This document shows positions 43,646 through 52,910 of a DNA stretch of 64,000 nt, in pieces. The DNA is taken from NCBI RefSeq assembly GCF_001428665.1, contig NZ_LMIJ01000011.1, positions 475,792 to 539,791 of the forward strand, written 5' to 3'. A program made the position numbers and the translations under genes. The stretch's first letter is position 1, and each line of letters starts with the position of its first letter. The stretch comes from Acidovorax sp. Root219 (GTDB taxonomy: Bacteria; Pseudomonadota; Gammaproteobacteria; Burkholderiales; Burkholderiaceae_C). The notes beneath the pieces were generated by a model, which did no database searches, was not told where the DNA came from, and worked only from the letters and a program-made list of their open reading frames with translations.

Positions 43646-44764
43646 CTAGATGCGCATCGGCATCACCACGTACTTGAAGCTTTCGTTGTCGGGGATGGTC
43701 AGCAGCGCGGAGCTGTTGCCGTCCGAGAGCTCCACCTTCACCATGTCCTGGCCCATGTTGGCCAGGGCGTCGATCAGGTAGGTCACGTTGAAGCCGATCT
43801 CGATGGTGTCGCCACCGTAGTCGATGTCGAGCTCGTCCACGGCCTCTTCCTGCTCGGCGTTGTTCGACGCCACGCGCAGGGTGCCGGGCTCCAGGTTCAG
43901 GCGCACGCCCTTGAACTTGTCGCTGGTCATGATGGCCGTGCGCTGCAGGCTGGCCAGCAGCGGGGCGCGGCCCAGGGTGATGCTGTTCTTGTGGTTCTTG
44001 GGGATGACGCGGTTGTAGTCGGGGAACTTGCCCTCGACCAGCTTGGTCACGAACTCCATGCCGCCGAAGGTGAACTTGGCCTGGTTGTTGGCGAACTGCA
44101 TCTCGATGTGGGGCTGGTTCTCGCCGCCGGCGTCGGACAGCAGGCGCTGCAACTCGATCACGGTCTTGCGCGGCAGGATGACTTCCTGCTTGGGCACTTC
44201 CACATCCAGCGTGGCGCTGGCAAAGGCCAGGCGGTGGCCGTCGGTGGCCACCAGGCTGAGCTGTTTGCCCTCGGCCACGAACAGGATGCCGTTGAGGTAG
44301 TAGCGGATGTCCTGCACCGCCATGGCAAACGACACCTGGCCCAGCAGGTCTTTCAGCGTCTTTTGCGGCACGGCGAACACGGGGCCGAAGGCGGCCGACT
44401 CCTGCACCAGCGGGAAGTCCTCGGCCGGCAGGCTTTGCAGGGTGAAGCGGCTCTTGCCACCCTTGAGGATCAGCTTGGACTGGGCGGATTCGAGGCTCAC
44501 CGTCTGGTCGCTGGGCATGGTGCGCAGGATGTCGATGAGCTTGCGCGCACCCACGGTGGTGGTGAAGTCGCCCGTGTCGCCACCCAGCTCTGCGGTGGTG
44601 CGGATCTGGATCTCGAGGTCGCTGGTCGTCAGCTGCAGCGCGTTGCCGGTCTTGCGGATCAGCACGTTGGCCAAAATGGGCAAGGTGTGGCGGCGCTCCA
44701 CGATGCCAGCCACCGATTGCAGAACCGCGAGTACCTTGTCTTGTGTTGCCTTCAGGACGATCAT
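43646..44764 (-). CDS. dnaN: DNA polymerase III sliding clamp (beta subunit)
   Basis: DnaN forms the ring that tethers polymerase III and other enzymes to DNA. The 372-residue product starts at ATG 44764 (MIVLKATQDKVLAVLQSV), preceded by AAGGGG, and has three beta-clamp domains, with the ending YVVMPMRI, which fits the family C-terminal VMPMRL. Length matches the family. An in-frame ATG at 44851 is less likely, because it would extend into the dnaA-dnaN gap. It lies 172 bases from dnaA and 161 from gyrB, in the same direction as both. Confidence 0.97.
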   Translation of the reverse strand: MIVLKATQDKVLAVLQSVAGIVERRHTLPILANVLIRKTGNALQLTTSDLEIQIRTTAELGGDTGDFTTTVGARKLIDILRTMPSDQTVSLESAQSKLILKGGKSRFTLQSLPAEDFPLVQESAAFGPVFAVPQKTLKDLLGQVSFAMAVQDIRYYLNGILFVAEGKQLSLVATDGHRLAFASATLDVEVPKQEVILPRKTVIELQRLLSDAGGENQPHIEMQFANNQAKFTFGGMEFVTKLVEGKFPDYNRVIPKNHKNSITLGRAPLLASLQRTAIMTSDKFKGVRLNLEPGTLRVASNNAEQEEAVDELDIDYGGDTIEIGFNVTYLIDALANMGQDMVKVELSDGNSSALLTIPDNESFKYVVMPMRI

Positions 44765-44935
44765 GTCATCAACCCCTTGCTTGTGGATCTTTTTTGGAAC
44801 GGTGCGGGCAGCGGCACGGGTTGTGCCCCCCTGCTGCCCATAAACCCCCATTTTGCCTTGTAAGGACGTGTTCTATTTGTCCGTGTGGCGCGGAACAGGT
44901 TCTTACAAAAACGGGCTGGTCGTATTGCACGGTCA

Positions 44936-46423
44936 TCAGCCCTTGAGGGTCTGTTCCAGCACGTGCAGCTGCTGGTTCAGCTCGGTGAGCTGCTGGCGCT
45001 CGCCCGAAATCTTGCGCACGGCGTGCAGCACGGTGGTGTGGTCGCGGCCGCCGAACAGCTCGCCGATCTCGGGCAGGCTCTTTTGCGTCAGTTCCTTGGC
45101 CAGGTACATGGCAATCTGGCGCGGGCGGGCAATGCTGGCCGGGCGCTTCTTGCTGTACATGTCCGCCACCTTGATCTTGTAGTAGTCGGCAACGGTCTTC
45201 TGGATGTTTTCCACAGAGATCTGGCGGTTCTGGATGGACAGCAGGTCGCGCAGCGCCTCGCGGGCCAACTGGATGGAAATCTCTTTCTGGTTGAAGCGCG
45301 AGTACGCCAGGATCTTGCGCAGCGCGCCTTCGAGCTCGCGCACGTTGGAGCGCACGTTCTTGGCCACGAAGAAGGCGACCTCCTCGGGCATCTCGGTGCC
45401 TTCGACGCGGGCCTTGTTGATCAAAATGGCCACGCGCATCTCGAGCTCGGGCGGCTCGATGGCCACGGTGAGGCCCGAGTCGAAGCGCGAAACCAGCCGC
45501 TCGTGGATGTTGGCCAGGCCCTTGGGGTAGGTGTCGCTGGTCATCACGATGTGGCTCTTCTTGGCCAGCAGGGCTTCGAAGGCGTTGAAGAATTCTTCCT
45601 GCGTGCGGTCTTTGTTGGCAAAGAACTGCACGTCGTCGATGAGCAGCAGGTCCAACGAGTGGTAGCGCTCCTTGAATTCGTCGAAGGTGCGGCGCTGGTA
45701 GGCCTTGACCACATCCGACACGAATTGCTCGGCGTGGATGTAGAGAATTTTGGCGTCGGGCTTGTCGGCCAGCAGGCGGTTGCCCACAGCGTGCACGAGG
45801 TGGGTCTTGCCCAGGCCGACGCCGCCGTAGATGAACAGCGGGTTGTACAGGTGGCCGGGCATGCCCGCCACGTGCATGGCCGCCGAGCGCGCCATGCGGT
45901 TGGCCGTGCCCTCCACCAGGGTCTCGAAGGTCAGGCCGGCGTTCAGGCGGTTGCGGAAGGCACCGGCCGATTCGTCGGAGGTGCTGCTGCCGCTGTTGCT
46001 GCTGTTGCCATTGCCGGAGCTGTTGTTGTTGCCATGGCTGCCCTGCCCCTGGCCCTGCTGGTCATTGTGGGAAACAGGGGTTTGCGTGCCCGCTGCGTTG
46101 GGGCGCACATAAGTGCGGGTAACGGCTTCACGCTGAGCGAGCGCTAACTCCAACGTGACGGGCTGGCCGTACAGGTCTTCGAGCAGCAGCGAGATGCGCT
46201 TGCCGTACTGCGCGCGGATCCAGTCGAGCTTGAAGCGGTTGGCGACGAACAGCGTCACCTTGGAGAAGTCTTCGGTCACCTGGGCCACCAGGGGCTTGAT
46301 CCAGGTGTTGAACTGCTGCTCGGGCAGGTCTTGCGCCAGTTGTTCGATACAGGCCTGCCACAGGCCCTGGCCGGCGTCAGCCCCGGGGTTGGATGCGGAG
46401 CTGCTGGAGGGTTCCTCGGTCAT
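44936..46423 (-). CDS. dnaA: Chromosomal replication initiator DnaA
   Basis: DnaA binds DnaA boxes and opens the origin. The 495-residue product has an N-terminal domain I (residues 1-100), an Asn/Ser/Gln-rich linker (about 120-152), an AAA+ domain with Walker A GGVGLGKT (200-207) and Walker [11 protein letters not shown], and the C-terminal helix-turn-helix with the signature [14 protein letters not shown]. The gene is divergent from rpmH, and a DnaA box overlaps its putative promoter, so it is probably autoregulated. Confidence 0.98.
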   Translation of the reverse strand: MTEEPSSSSASNPGADAGQGLWQACIEQLAQDLPEQQFNTWIKPLVAQVTEDFSKVTLFVANRFKLDWIRAQYGKRISLLLEDLYGQPVTLELALAQREAVTRTYVRPNAAGTQTPVSHNDQQGQGQGSHGNNNSSGNGNSSNSGSSTSDESAGAFRNRLNAGLTFETLVEGTANRMARSAAMHVAGMPGHLYNPLFIYGGVGLGKTHLVHAVGNRLLADKPDAKILYIHAEQFVSDVVKAYQRRTFDEFKERYHSLDLLLIDDVQFFANKDRTQEEFFNAFEALLAKKSHIVMTSDTYPKGLANIHERLVSRFDSGLTVAIEPPELEMRVAILINKARVEGTEMPEEVAFFVAKNVRSNVRELEGALRKILAYSRFNQKEISIQLAREALRDLLSIQNRQISVENIQKTVADYYKIKVADMYSKKRPASIARPRQIAMYLAKELTQKSLPEIGELFGGRDHTTVLHAVRKISGERQQLTELNQQLHVLEQTLKG

Positions 46424-46472
46424 TTATAGGCGGATTCTTGTTGTGGATAGGAGGAACGGAGCTTGGCCTCGC

Positions 46473-46501
46473 ATTGTAGCTTGTCAAGGAGTTATCCACA
46501 A
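46473..46501 (-). promoter_or_regulatory. dnaA promoter overlapped by a DnaA box
   Basis: On the minus strand TTGTGG (46501-46496) and TACAAT (46478-46473) are 17 bases apart. The perfect DnaA box at 46492-46500 covers the -35 region, so DnaA binding would repress its own gene. Confidence 0.55.
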
Positions 46502-46610
46502 TTTGGAAAGGCCCCCTGACAGAGGGGATCAGGGCCTGGGGGAGGCGGGCCGAAAGTACATTTTGAACCCCTGATTCGGGCACGCCACAGGGTCTTCCCG
46601 CAGAGGGGCA

Positions 46611-46639
46611 TTGCCAGCACCACAGAAGCCTGCGATAAT
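46611..46639 (+). promoter_or_regulatory. rpmH promoter
   Basis: TTGCCA (46611-46616) and GATAAT (46634-46639) are separated by exactly 17 bases. The start point would be near 46646, just before a palindromic hairpin (CCCTGAA-TGTG-TTCAGGG, 46649-46666) in the leader of rpmH. Confidence 0.7.
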
Positions 46640-46734
46640 TTTGGGTTTCCCTGAATGTGTTCAGGGTGATTTGACCCGGCGTGCCGCTATTTCTGCGCAA
46701 CAGTCCGGAACTGAACCTCAAGGAATAGAGCACC

Positions 46735-46869
46735 ATGAAACGTACTTACCAACCCTCCAAGACCCGCCGCGCGCGCACCCACGGCTTCCTCGTTCGCATG
46801 AAGACCCGCGGTGGCCGTGCCGTTATCAACGCACGCCGCGCCAAGGGCCGCAAGCGCCTGGCCGTCTAA
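46735..46869 (+). CDS. rpmH: 50S ribosomal protein L34
   Basis: The 44-residue product [18 protein letters not shown] is a textbook L34: short, strongly basic, with the conserved N-terminus, and ending [11 protein letters not shown]. It is a component of the large ribosomal subunit. It begins the rightward rpmH-rnpA-yidD-yidC cluster. The start follows a leader with a 14-base palindrome and an AAGGAATAG ribosome-binding region. The gap to rnpA is 72 bases. Confidence 0.98.
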   Translation: MKRTYQPSKTRRARTHGFLVRMKTRGGRAVINARRAKGRKRLAV

Positions 46870-46941
46870 GGCCGGCCAGGTCTGGGTCTGCACTTCGCTG
46901 CACCCCGGTTTGCACCGTCAGGTACCAAACGGGGCGTTTGC

Positions 46942-47559
46942 ATGCAACGGCTGAAAACCCGTCCGCAGTTCCAGGCCGCCATGGCGGGGGGCACCGTTTC
47001 CCGTACCGCCCATTTTGCGCTGCACCGCCTGGTGTTGGGCGCCGACGGCACTGCCACGACTGGCGGTGCCGTTGTTGCGTCTGGCGATACCAGTGCGGCA
47101 TCGGTGGCTCCGGTTACCGATGCGCCAGCAGCGAAAGCCGCAAAGACGGAACCCCCTTCAGGGCCCGGCGCTTCGCCGCAGGCCCTGTTTGCCGTTCCTG
47201 ACGTGTGGCTGGGCGCCATGGTGCCCAAGCGCTGGGCGCGCCGTGCGGTCACGCGCAACGCCATCAAGCGGCAGATCTACACCGTGGGCGCCACCTTCGA
47301 GGAGCGCCTGCCCCAGGCCGCGCACGTGGTGCGCCTGCGCAGCACGTTCGACCGCAAGCAGTTCATCAGCGCCACGTCCGACCAGCTCAAAGAGGCGGTG
47401 CGGGCCGAGTTGCTGCAGTTGTTCGGCTACGCCGCCAAGCGTTCGGGCCCTGGCCAGAACAAGGGCCAGGGCATCGGTGGCGAGGCGGGCAAAGCCAGCG
47501 GCGGTAGCAGAACCGACAAAAGCCCCAGCGCGCCACGGGTGTCGGTGACTGCGCCATGA
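46942..47559 (+). CDS. rnpA: Ribonuclease P protein component with unusual insertion
   Basis: RnpA is the protein subunit that helps RNase P RNA process tRNA 5' ends. The 205-residue product is long; normal size is near 120. The N-terminal QRLKTRPQFQAAMAG and the RNR-type basic motif KRWARRAVTRNAIKR (96-110) are present. About 50 residues (roughly 34-86) of Ala, Gly, Val, Thr and Pro interrupt the domain between the first and second strands, and a Gly/Ser/Lys tail of about 40 residues follows the end (after 164). The extra parts look unstructured. It overlaps yidD by four bases. Confidence 0.95.
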   Translation: MQRLKTRPQFQAAMAGGTVSRTAHFALHRLVLGADGTATTGGAVVASGDTSAASVAPVTDAPAAKAAKTEPPSGPGASPQALFAVPDVWLGAMVPKRWARRAVTRNAIKRQIYTVGATFEERLPQAAHVVRLRSTFDRKQFISATSDQLKEAVRAELLQLFGYAAKRSGPGQNKGQGIGGEAGKASGGSRTDKSPSAPRVSVTAP

Positions 47560-47843
47560 TGCGTGCGCTGCTCATCGGGGTGGTCAAGGGCTACCGCCTG
47601 TTTCTGAGCCCCTGGCTGGGCTCGGCCTGCCGCTTCGAGCCGACCTGCTCTGTCTACTCGCTGCAGGCGCTGGAGCAGTACGGTGCGGCGGCCGGCAGCT
47701 ATCTCACGGTGCGCAGGCTGGTACGCTGCCACCCCTGGTGTGACGGGGGCCATGACCCGGTCCCGCAGGAATTGCCGCGCAGCATGCGGTTGTTCTCGCG
47801 GCTTCAACCTTCCACATCATCTTCACCAAAGAAGTCTTCATGA
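47556..47843 (+). CDS. yidD: Membrane protein insertion efficiency factor YidD
   Basis: This 95-residue protein carries the conserved YidD core: LIGVVKGYRLFLSPWLGSACRF, then the Cys-rich EPTCSVYSLQALEQYG, and CHPWCDGGHDPVP. It is a small protein with an amphipathic N-terminal helix that helps YidC-dependent membrane insertion. The start overlaps rnpA (ATGA) and the end overlaps yidC by four bases, so rnpA, yidD and yidC are translationally coupled. A Ser/Pro/Lys-rich tail extends it slightly beyond the usual length. Confidence 0.95.
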   Translation: MMRALLIGVVKGYRLFLSPWLGSACRFEPTCSVYSLQALEQYGAAAGSYLTVRRLVRCHPWCDGGHDPVPQELPRSMRLFSRLQPSTSSSPKKSS

Positions 47844-49561
47844 ACGACATTCGCCGCACCATACTGTGGGTGATTTTTGGCTTTTCCATGGTTCTGCTGT
47901 GGGACAAGTGGCAGTTGCACAACGGCAACAAGGCCACCTTCTTCCCCACCGCAGCCCCCGTGGTCGCGCCTGCACCTGTGGGCACCGCCTCTGCCGCTTC
48001 GGCAGGCGCTGCGAGCGTGCCTGCCACCACCAATGCGTCGGCGCCCGCCACCGCATCGGCCCAGGGCGCATCGGCCGTGCCCGGCCAACCCGCCCCCACG
48101 GCTGCACCCGCTGCCCGTGAGCGCGTGCAGGTGACGACCGACGTCTACCGCCTGACCTTCGACAGCGAGGGCGGCTCGCTGACGCACGCCGAGCTGCTCA
48201 AGCACGCCGACATCGGCGACAAGAGCGGCAAGAACTTCCTGCTGCTCGACGAAAGCGCAAACCGCGTGTACGTGGCGCAGACCGGCCTGATCGGCGGCAA
48301 CTTCCCCACGCACAAGACGCTGATGACGGCCGTGCCCGGCCCGCGCGAGCTGACGGACGGACAGGACGAGCTGACCATCCGCTTCGAGTCGCCCGAGCAG
48401 GGCGGCGTGAAGCTGGTCAAGACCTGGACGGTGAAGCGCGGCGCCTACGACATCGCCGTGAAGCATGAAGTGGTGAACACCGGCACGGCCCCCGTGTCGC
48501 CCGAGCTGTACCTGCAGCTGGTGCGCGACGGCAACAAGCCGCCAGGCGAGTCGTCGTTCTACTCCACCTTCACCGGCCCTGCGGTCTACACCGAGGCCAA
48601 GAAGTACCAGAAGGTCGAGTTCAAGGACATCGAGGCCGGCAAGGTCGACATCCAGAAGGATGCGACCAACGGCTACGCCGCCATGGTGCAGCATTACTTC
48701 GCCACCGCCTGGCTGCTGGCCGACGGCGTGCAGCGCAACCTGTTCATGCGCAAGGTGGACACCAACCTGTACTCGGTGGGCATGATCACCCAGTTGGGCG
48801 CCATTGCCCCCGGCGCCAGCAAGACGCTGGACGCACGCCTGTTCGCCGGCCCCCAGGTCGAGAAGACACTGGAAGCCCTGAGCCCTGGCCTGGAGCTGGT
48901 CAAGGACTATGGCTGGCTGACCATTCTGTCGAAGCCGCTGTACTGGCTGCTGGACCAACTGCACAAGATCCTGGGCAACTGGGGCTGGGCCATCGTGGCG
49001 CTGGTGCTGCTGCTGAAGATCGCCTTCTACTGGCTCAACGCCAAGGCCTATTCGAGCATGGCCAAGATGAAGTCGATCAACCCCAAGATCATGGAGATGC
49101 GCGAGCGCCTGAAGGACAAGCCGCAGCAGATGCAGCAGGAGATGATGCGCATCTACCGCGAGGAGAAGGTCAACCCCATGGGCGGTTGCTTCCCCATCAT
49201 GATCCAGATCCCCGTGTTCATTGCGCTGTACTGGGTGCTGCTGTCGAGCGTGGAAATGCGCAACGCACCGTGGATTCTCTGGATCCGCGACCTCTCGGCA
49301 CCGGACCCGTTCTTCATCCTGCCCCTTCTGATGACGGCCAGTTCGCTGCTGCAGACGGCCCTGAACCCTGCACCACCCGACCCGCTGCAGGCCAAGATGA
49401 TGTGGTTCATGCCGCTGATCTTCAGCGTGATGTTCTTCTTCTTCCCGGCCGGCCTGGTGCTGTACTGGCTGACGAACAACATTCTGTCCATCGCGCAGCA
49501 GTGGCTCATCAACACCCGCATGGGCGTGCCACCGCAGTTCAACCTGCCCAAGTTCAGGTGA
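47840..49561 (+). CDS. yidC: Membrane protein insertase YidC
   Basis: YidC inserts proteins into the inner membrane, alone or with SecYEG. The 573-residue product has an N-terminal membrane helix ([17 protein letters not shown]), an Ala/Pro/Thr-rich linker, the periplasmic P1 domain, and a C-terminal core of five membrane segments. The conserved cytoplasmic hairpin and groove region is seen in [21 protein letters not shown] and [22 protein letters not shown]. Length is normal for gram-negative YidC. A terminator follows 30 bases after its stop. Confidence 0.97.
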   Translation: MNDIRRTILWVIFGFSMVLLWDKWQLHNGNKATFFPTAAPVVAPAPVGTASAASAGAASVPATTNASAPATASAQGASAVPGQPAPTAAPAARERVQVTTDVYRLTFDSEGGSLTHAELLKHADIGDKSGKNFLLLDESANRVYVAQTGLIGGNFPTHKTLMTAVPGPRELTDGQDELTIRFESPEQGGVKLVKTWTVKRGAYDIAVKHEVVNTGTAPVSPELYLQLVRDGNKPPGESSFYSTFTGPAVYTEAKKYQKVEFKDIEAGKVDIQKDATNGYAAMVQHYFATAWLLADGVQRNLFMRKVDTNLYSVGMITQLGAIAPGASKTLDARLFAGPQVEKTLEALSPGLELVKDYGWLTILSKPLYWLLDQLHKILGNWGWAIVALVLLLKIAFYWLNAKAYSSMAKMKSINPKIMEMRERLKDKPQQMQQEMMRIYREEKVNPMGGCFPIMIQIPVFIALYWVLLSSVEMRNAPWILWIRDLSAPDPFFILPLLMTASSLLQTALNPAPPDPLQAKMMWFMPLIFSVMFFFFPAGLVLYWLTNNILSIAQQWLINTRMGVPPQFNLPKFR

Positions 49562-49590
49562 TCACCACTGCCTGATCGCTGAGCAACCCG

Positions 49591-49614
49591 AAAGGCCGCG
49601 CAAGCGGCCTTTTT
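49591..49614 (+). terminator. Terminator between yidC and mnmE
   Basis: AAAGGCCGC and GCGGCCTTTTT form a nine-base stem with a four-base loop and a T run, 29 bases after yidC. It ends the rpmH-yidC transcript and leaves mnmE to its own start. Confidence 0.85.
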
Positions 49615-49640
49615 CAATCCCTACCGCTAAAGTCACCCCC

Positions 49641-51065
49641 ATGCTTGCCCGCCACGCCGACCCCATCGTTGCCATTGCCACTGCCCCGGGGCGCGGCGCC
49701 GTGGGCATCGTGCGCGTGTCCGGCAAGGGCGTCGCCCCCCTGGTGCAGGCCCTCTGCGGGCGCGACCTGCGCCCGCGCGAGGCGCACTACCTGCCGTTTC
49801 GCGATGCCGACGGCCAGGCCATCGACCAGGGGCTGGCGCTGTACTTCCCCGCGCCGCATTCCTATACCGGCGAAGACGTGCTGGAGCTGCAGGCCCATGG
49901 CGGCCCGGTGGTACTGCAGCTGCTCGTGGCGCGCTGCCTGGAGGCGGCGGCCGCGGTGCAGGCCGAGGGGGGCGCGGCGGTGCTGGCCGGCCTGCGCGTG
50001 GCCGAGCCGGGTGAATTCACCGAGCGCGCCTTCCTCAACGACAAGATCGACCTGGCCCAGGCCGAGGCGATTGCCGATTTGATCGACGCCTCGACCTCGG
50101 CCGCGGCGCGCAGTGCGAGCCGCTCGCTCACGGGCGCCTTCTCGAACGAGATCCATGCGCTGCGCGATGCGCTGATCCACCTGCGCATGCTGGTGGAGGC
50201 GACGCTCGATTTCCCCGAGGAGGACATCGACTTCTTGAAACAGGCCGACGCCCAGGGCCAGCTCGACCGCCTGCAGCAGACCCTGGCCCGCGTGCGCCAG
50301 CGCGCGCAGCAGGGCGCGCTGCTGCGCGAGGGCATCAAGGTGGTGATCGCCGGCCAGCCTAATGCGGGCAAGAGCTCGCTGCTCAACGCGCTGGCGGGGG
50401 CGGAGCTGGCCATCGTCACCCCGATTGCCGGCACCACGCGTGACAAGGTGCAGCAGACCATCCAGATTGAGGGCGTGCCGCTGCACGTGATCGACACCGC
50501 GGGCCTGCGCGACAGCGAGGACGAGGTGGAGCGCATCGGCATCGCCCGCGCCTGGGACGAGATCGCCGGGGCCGATGCGGTGCTGTTCCTGCACGATCTG
50601 TCGCGCGCCGACACGGCGGACTACGCGGCCAGCGATGCGGCGATTGCCAGGGACATGGCCGGGCGGCTGCCCGCTTCGGTGCCGGTGATCGACGTGTGGA
50701 ACAAGACCGACTGCGTGGACGCGGCCACGGTGGCCCGGCTGCAGGGCGAGGGCCGCTCGGTACGGCTGTCGGCGCGCACGGGAGCGGGCCTGGAAGAATT
50801 GCGCCGCACGCTGCTGGAAGTGGCGGGCTGGCAGTCGGCACCCGAGGGCGTGTACATTGCCCGCGCCCGCCACGTGCAGGCGCTGCAGGCAGTGGCCGCC
50901 CACCTGGACGAAGCGCATGCGCAGTTACAGGCGAAAGCCCCCGCACTGGACATCCTGGCCGAGGAACTGCGCCTGGCCCAGAACGCGCTGGGCGCCATTA
51001 CCGGCGAGTTCACGTCCGATGACCTGCTGGGCGTGATTTTTTCGAGCTTTTGCATCGGCAAGTAG
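49641..51065 (+). CDS. mnmE: tRNA modification GTPase MnmE
   Basis: MnmE, with MnmG, adds the carboxymethylaminomethyl or related group at wobble uridine U34 of certain tRNAs. The 474-residue product has the N-terminal folate-binding domain ([20 protein letters not shown]), the helical domain, a Ras-like GTPase domain with G1 [13 protein letters not shown]3 DTAG and NKTD, and the C-terminal CIGK motif. MnmG (gidA), which commonly follows in other genomes, is not adjacent. It is rightward, as is its neighbour after the terminator. Confidence 0.97.
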   Translation: MLARHADPIVAIATAPGRGAVGIVRVSGKGVAPLVQALCGRDLRPREAHYLPFRDADGQAIDQGLALYFPAPHSYTGEDVLELQAHGGPVVLQLLVARCLEAAAAVQAEGGAAVLAGLRVAEPGEFTERAFLNDKIDLAQAEAIADLIDASTSAAARSASRSLTGAFSNEIHALRDALIHLRMLVEATLDFPEEDIDFLKQADAQGQLDRLQQTLARVRQRAQQGALLREGIKVVIAGQPNAGKSSLLNALAGAELAIVTPIAGTTRDKVQQTIQIEGVPLHVIDTAGLRDSEDEVERIGIARAWDEIAGADAVLFLHDLSRADTADYAASDAAIARDMAGRLPASVPVIDVWNKTDCVDAATVARLQGEGRSVRLSARTGAGLEELRRTLLEVAGWQSAPEGVYIARARHVQALQAVAAHLDEAHAQLQAKAPALDILAEELRLAQNALGAITGEFTSDDLLGVIFSSFCIGK

Positions 51066-51132
51066 CGGGGTGCGGTGTACCGGGCACCTTCTTTTGTTGT
51101 AAACGGACGTAAACAGTGCTTGTGCGCAACCT

Positions 51133-51145
51133 GTAACAAGGTTAC
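51133..51145. promoter_or_regulatory. Inverted repeat before the cyclic-nucleotide-binding gene
   Basis: GTAAC-AAG-GTTAC is an inverted repeat 13 bases upstream of the ATG at 51158, and two TAAAC copies lie just before it (51100-51116 region). It could be an operator or part of the promoter; evidence is symmetry and position only. Confidence 0.35.
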
Positions 51146-51157
51146 TTTAAGGTGACC

Positions 51158-51649
51158 ATGAATGTCCTTTCCCCCGCTGCCACCAAAGCCGATCTGCAGG
51201 GCCTGATCGATGCCATCGCCCAGGCCAGCGCAGACGACAGCATGACCAACCCGCTGACGCCCGCGCAGTGGGATGTCGTCGCCTCTTACCTGCTGCCCTG
51301 CATCATCCCCATGGGCCACGTGCTGTTCACCCAGGGCACGACCGACCGCACCCTGTACTTCGTGGAAAGCGGCAGCCTGAGCGTGCACTTCCAGGACGAA
51401 AAAGAGCGCCTGCGCCTGGCCATCGTGGGCCCCGGTTCGGTGCTGGGCGAAGGCGCCTTCTTTTCGCACCGGGCCCGCAGCGCCACGGTGCAGGCCAGCG
51501 GGCCGTGCAAGCTGTGGAGCCTGACGGCCATCCGCTTCACCGAGCTGACCAACCGGCAGCCTGCGATTGCGTTGGGCCTGGCCATGGCGGCAGGGTCGGT
51601 ACTGGCCAAGCGCCTGGGCAATCGCCGCCGTCGCGTTGCGGCGACCTGA
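51158..51649 (+). CDS. Cyclic-nucleotide-binding domain protein without HTH
   Basis: This 163-residue protein has one CRP-type cNMP-binding domain (residues about 40-140), with the phosphate-binding cassette region near GSVLGEGAFFSHRARSATV. Unlike CRP, no helix-turn-helix follows; it ends in a basic tail (AKRLGNRRRRVAAT). It may therefore be a stand-alone sensor or partner rather than a DNA-binding regulator. The conserved Glu in the cassette is present, but whether it binds cAMP or cGMP is unknown. I start at ATG 51158, with AAGGTG upstream; a GTG at 51152 is also possible. Confidence 0.82.
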   Translation: MNVLSPAATKADLQGLIDAIAQASADDSMTNPLTPAQWDVVASYLLPCIIPMGHVLFTQGTTDRTLYFVESGSLSVHFQDEKERLRLAIVGPGSVLGEGAFFSHRARSATVQASGPCKLWSLTAIRFTELTNRQPAIALGLAMAAGSVLAKRLGNRRRRVAAT

Positions 51650-51763
51650 CACCCCTGTCGGCCGGCAGCCCTTTCGGGACCGGTGGCATCGTTGGGGGCG
51701 CAGGGCTCGCGGTACACTCGAATCGCACAACCCACTGCAGGCGCACCCCGAGGAAAGCAAGCC

Positions 51764-52705
51764 ATGTCACTGTTCAGCTGGTTCAGCCGCAAACCGGCAC
51801 CGACCAAGCCCCGGCCCAATGCGGCATCGGAGACTTCGGGTCTGCTCAACGCCGACGCCACTGTGCCTTTGGCCGCAGGCCGCCAGGGCAAGCCCATGCT
51901 CGACCCCTTGCCGCCCGAGCATGCCGCCAACCGCAAGAACGAGCGCATGGAGCGGCGCGAGCTGCTGTACACGGTGGTGCGCGATGCCATGGTGCGTGCC
52001 GGCGTGCTTTCGGCCAGCTACAAGTTCAAGGTGCTTTCGCTGGACCAGCGCGGCCGCCAGTTCCTGGTGATGATGGACCTGGCGCGCGAGTACGGCGGCG
52101 AGACCGTGCGCCTGTCCGAGATCGAGGCGCTGATCGCCCAGACCGCCAAGACGCGCTACGACATCCTGGTGACCGCCGTGTACTGGCGCATCAATGACCA
52201 TGTGGCGGTGGGCATTCCACAAAAGGGCATTGCCCCGCTGGGTGCGGCCCTGCCTCTGGGTACGCAGCAGGCCCCTGCTGCTGCCGTGCGGCGCCCGCTG
52301 CCGCCGGTATCGGCCCCCGCCCCGCTGACCGCCACGCCTGCAGCTCCCCTCTCGCGCCCGGCGCCCTTGCGGCCCGCAGCCCCCGTGGCAACAGCCCCGG
52401 CCCCGCTGACGGGAACGATCGCACCGCGCCCCCCCGCGCCGGTGGACTACGAAGCCACGCGCCCCGTGCCGCGCTTCGAGCCCATCGAGGCCGACGAAGT
52501 GGCCGCCTTCAAGCGCGCCCTGGCCGATGCCGCTGGTACCAACCCTGCGCCCGTCGTTCCGGCACGCCCCGGCGGCGCCCCGGTGCGTTCGGGCCCCATC
52601 CGCCCCCGGCCGCCCAATGCGACGGGCTTCGAGGACACGGAAATGCCCGGCGCCGAAGAGCGCGGCCCGGACCTGAGCAGCACGCAGTACGGTGAATTGC
52701 GCTGA
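51764..52705 (+). CDS. Pro/Ala-rich hypothetical protein with conserved N-terminal part
   Basis: This 313-residue protein is not recognised. The start at 51764 (MSLFSWFSRKPAP) has GAGGAAAGC upstream. Residues about 50-160 are a compact conserved-looking domain (ERMERRELLYTVVRDAMVRAG, then YKFKVLSLDQRGRQFLVMMDL and TRYDILVTAVYWRINDHVAV). The rest is a long Pro/Ala linker with repeated AP steps and a short acidic end. No signal peptide. A strong terminator follows it, so the gene is transcribed. It may be a scaffold protein, but nothing shows a partner. Confidence 0.65.
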   Translation: MSLFSWFSRKPAPTKPRPNAASETSGLLNADATVPLAAGRQGKPMLDPLPPEHAANRKNERMERRELLYTVVRDAMVRAGVLSASYKFKVLSLDQRGRQFLVMMDLAREYGGETVRLSEIEALIAQTAKTRYDILVTAVYWRINDHVAVGIPQKGIAPLGAALPLGTQQAPAAAVRRPLPPVSAPAPLTATPAAPLSRPAPLRPAAPVATAPAPLTGTIAPRPPAPVDYEATRPVPRFEPIEADEVAAFKRALADAAGTNPAPVVPARPGGAPVRSGPIRPRPPNATGFEDTEMPGAEERGPDLSSTQYGELR

Positions 52706-52729
52706 GGACCTTCCGCGCAGCGGAAAAAC

Positions 52730-52757
52730 AAAGGCGGCCTTCGAGGCCGCCTTTTTC
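52730..52757 (+). terminator. Terminator after the Pro/Ala-rich gene
   Basis: AGGCGGCCT and AGGCCGCCT around a three-base loop form a nine-base stem followed by TTTTTC, 25 bases after the stop codon at 52705. Confidence 0.85.
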
Positions 52758-52780
52758 ATTTCTGCTATCCGGGACGCCGC

Positions 52781-52909
52781 GCATGAAACCGGCGCGGCCC
52801 AAGCCAGTGCCCCCGCGCAAGGGCCGCCCCGCCGCGCTGGGGGCGTCCCCCTCCCGACTCGCGCAGCGGGTCGAGAGAGGGGTGAAGGCGCGAAGCGACT
52901 CAGGGGGTG
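52781..52909 (-). repeat. Dispersed intergenic repeat, copy 2
   Basis: This segment is the inverted counterpart of 9161-9262, sharing GCATGAAACCGGCGCGGCCC, the GCGCTGGGGGCGTCCCCC core and the GAAGCGACTCAGGG end. Copy 2 has an extra stretch (CCCGACTCGCGCAGCGGGTC) in the middle. It fills the space between the Pro/Ala-rich gene and the convergent flagellar-rod-like gene. Confidence 0.8.
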
Positions 52910-52910
52910 A

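Larger units (their letters stand above)
46424..46734. other. dnaA-rpmH intergenic region, probable origin-proximal region
   Basis: This 311-base gap holds a perfect DnaA box (46492-46500, TTATCCACA), a second one-mismatch box in the opposite orientation (46442-46450), the dnaA and rpmH promoters, and a palindromic hairpin before rpmH. Only two boxes are seen and no long AT-rich unwinding element, so the full origin may use extra weak boxes or lie nearby. Gene orientation flips here, with both arms transcribed outward. Confidence 0.6.

Noticed and set aside
52781..52909. Dispersed repeat copy 2 read as a coding extension of the flagellar-like gene
   Set aside because: The same sequence recurs at 9161-9262 in another context and in reverse orientation, so it is a repeat element, not conserved coding sequence.
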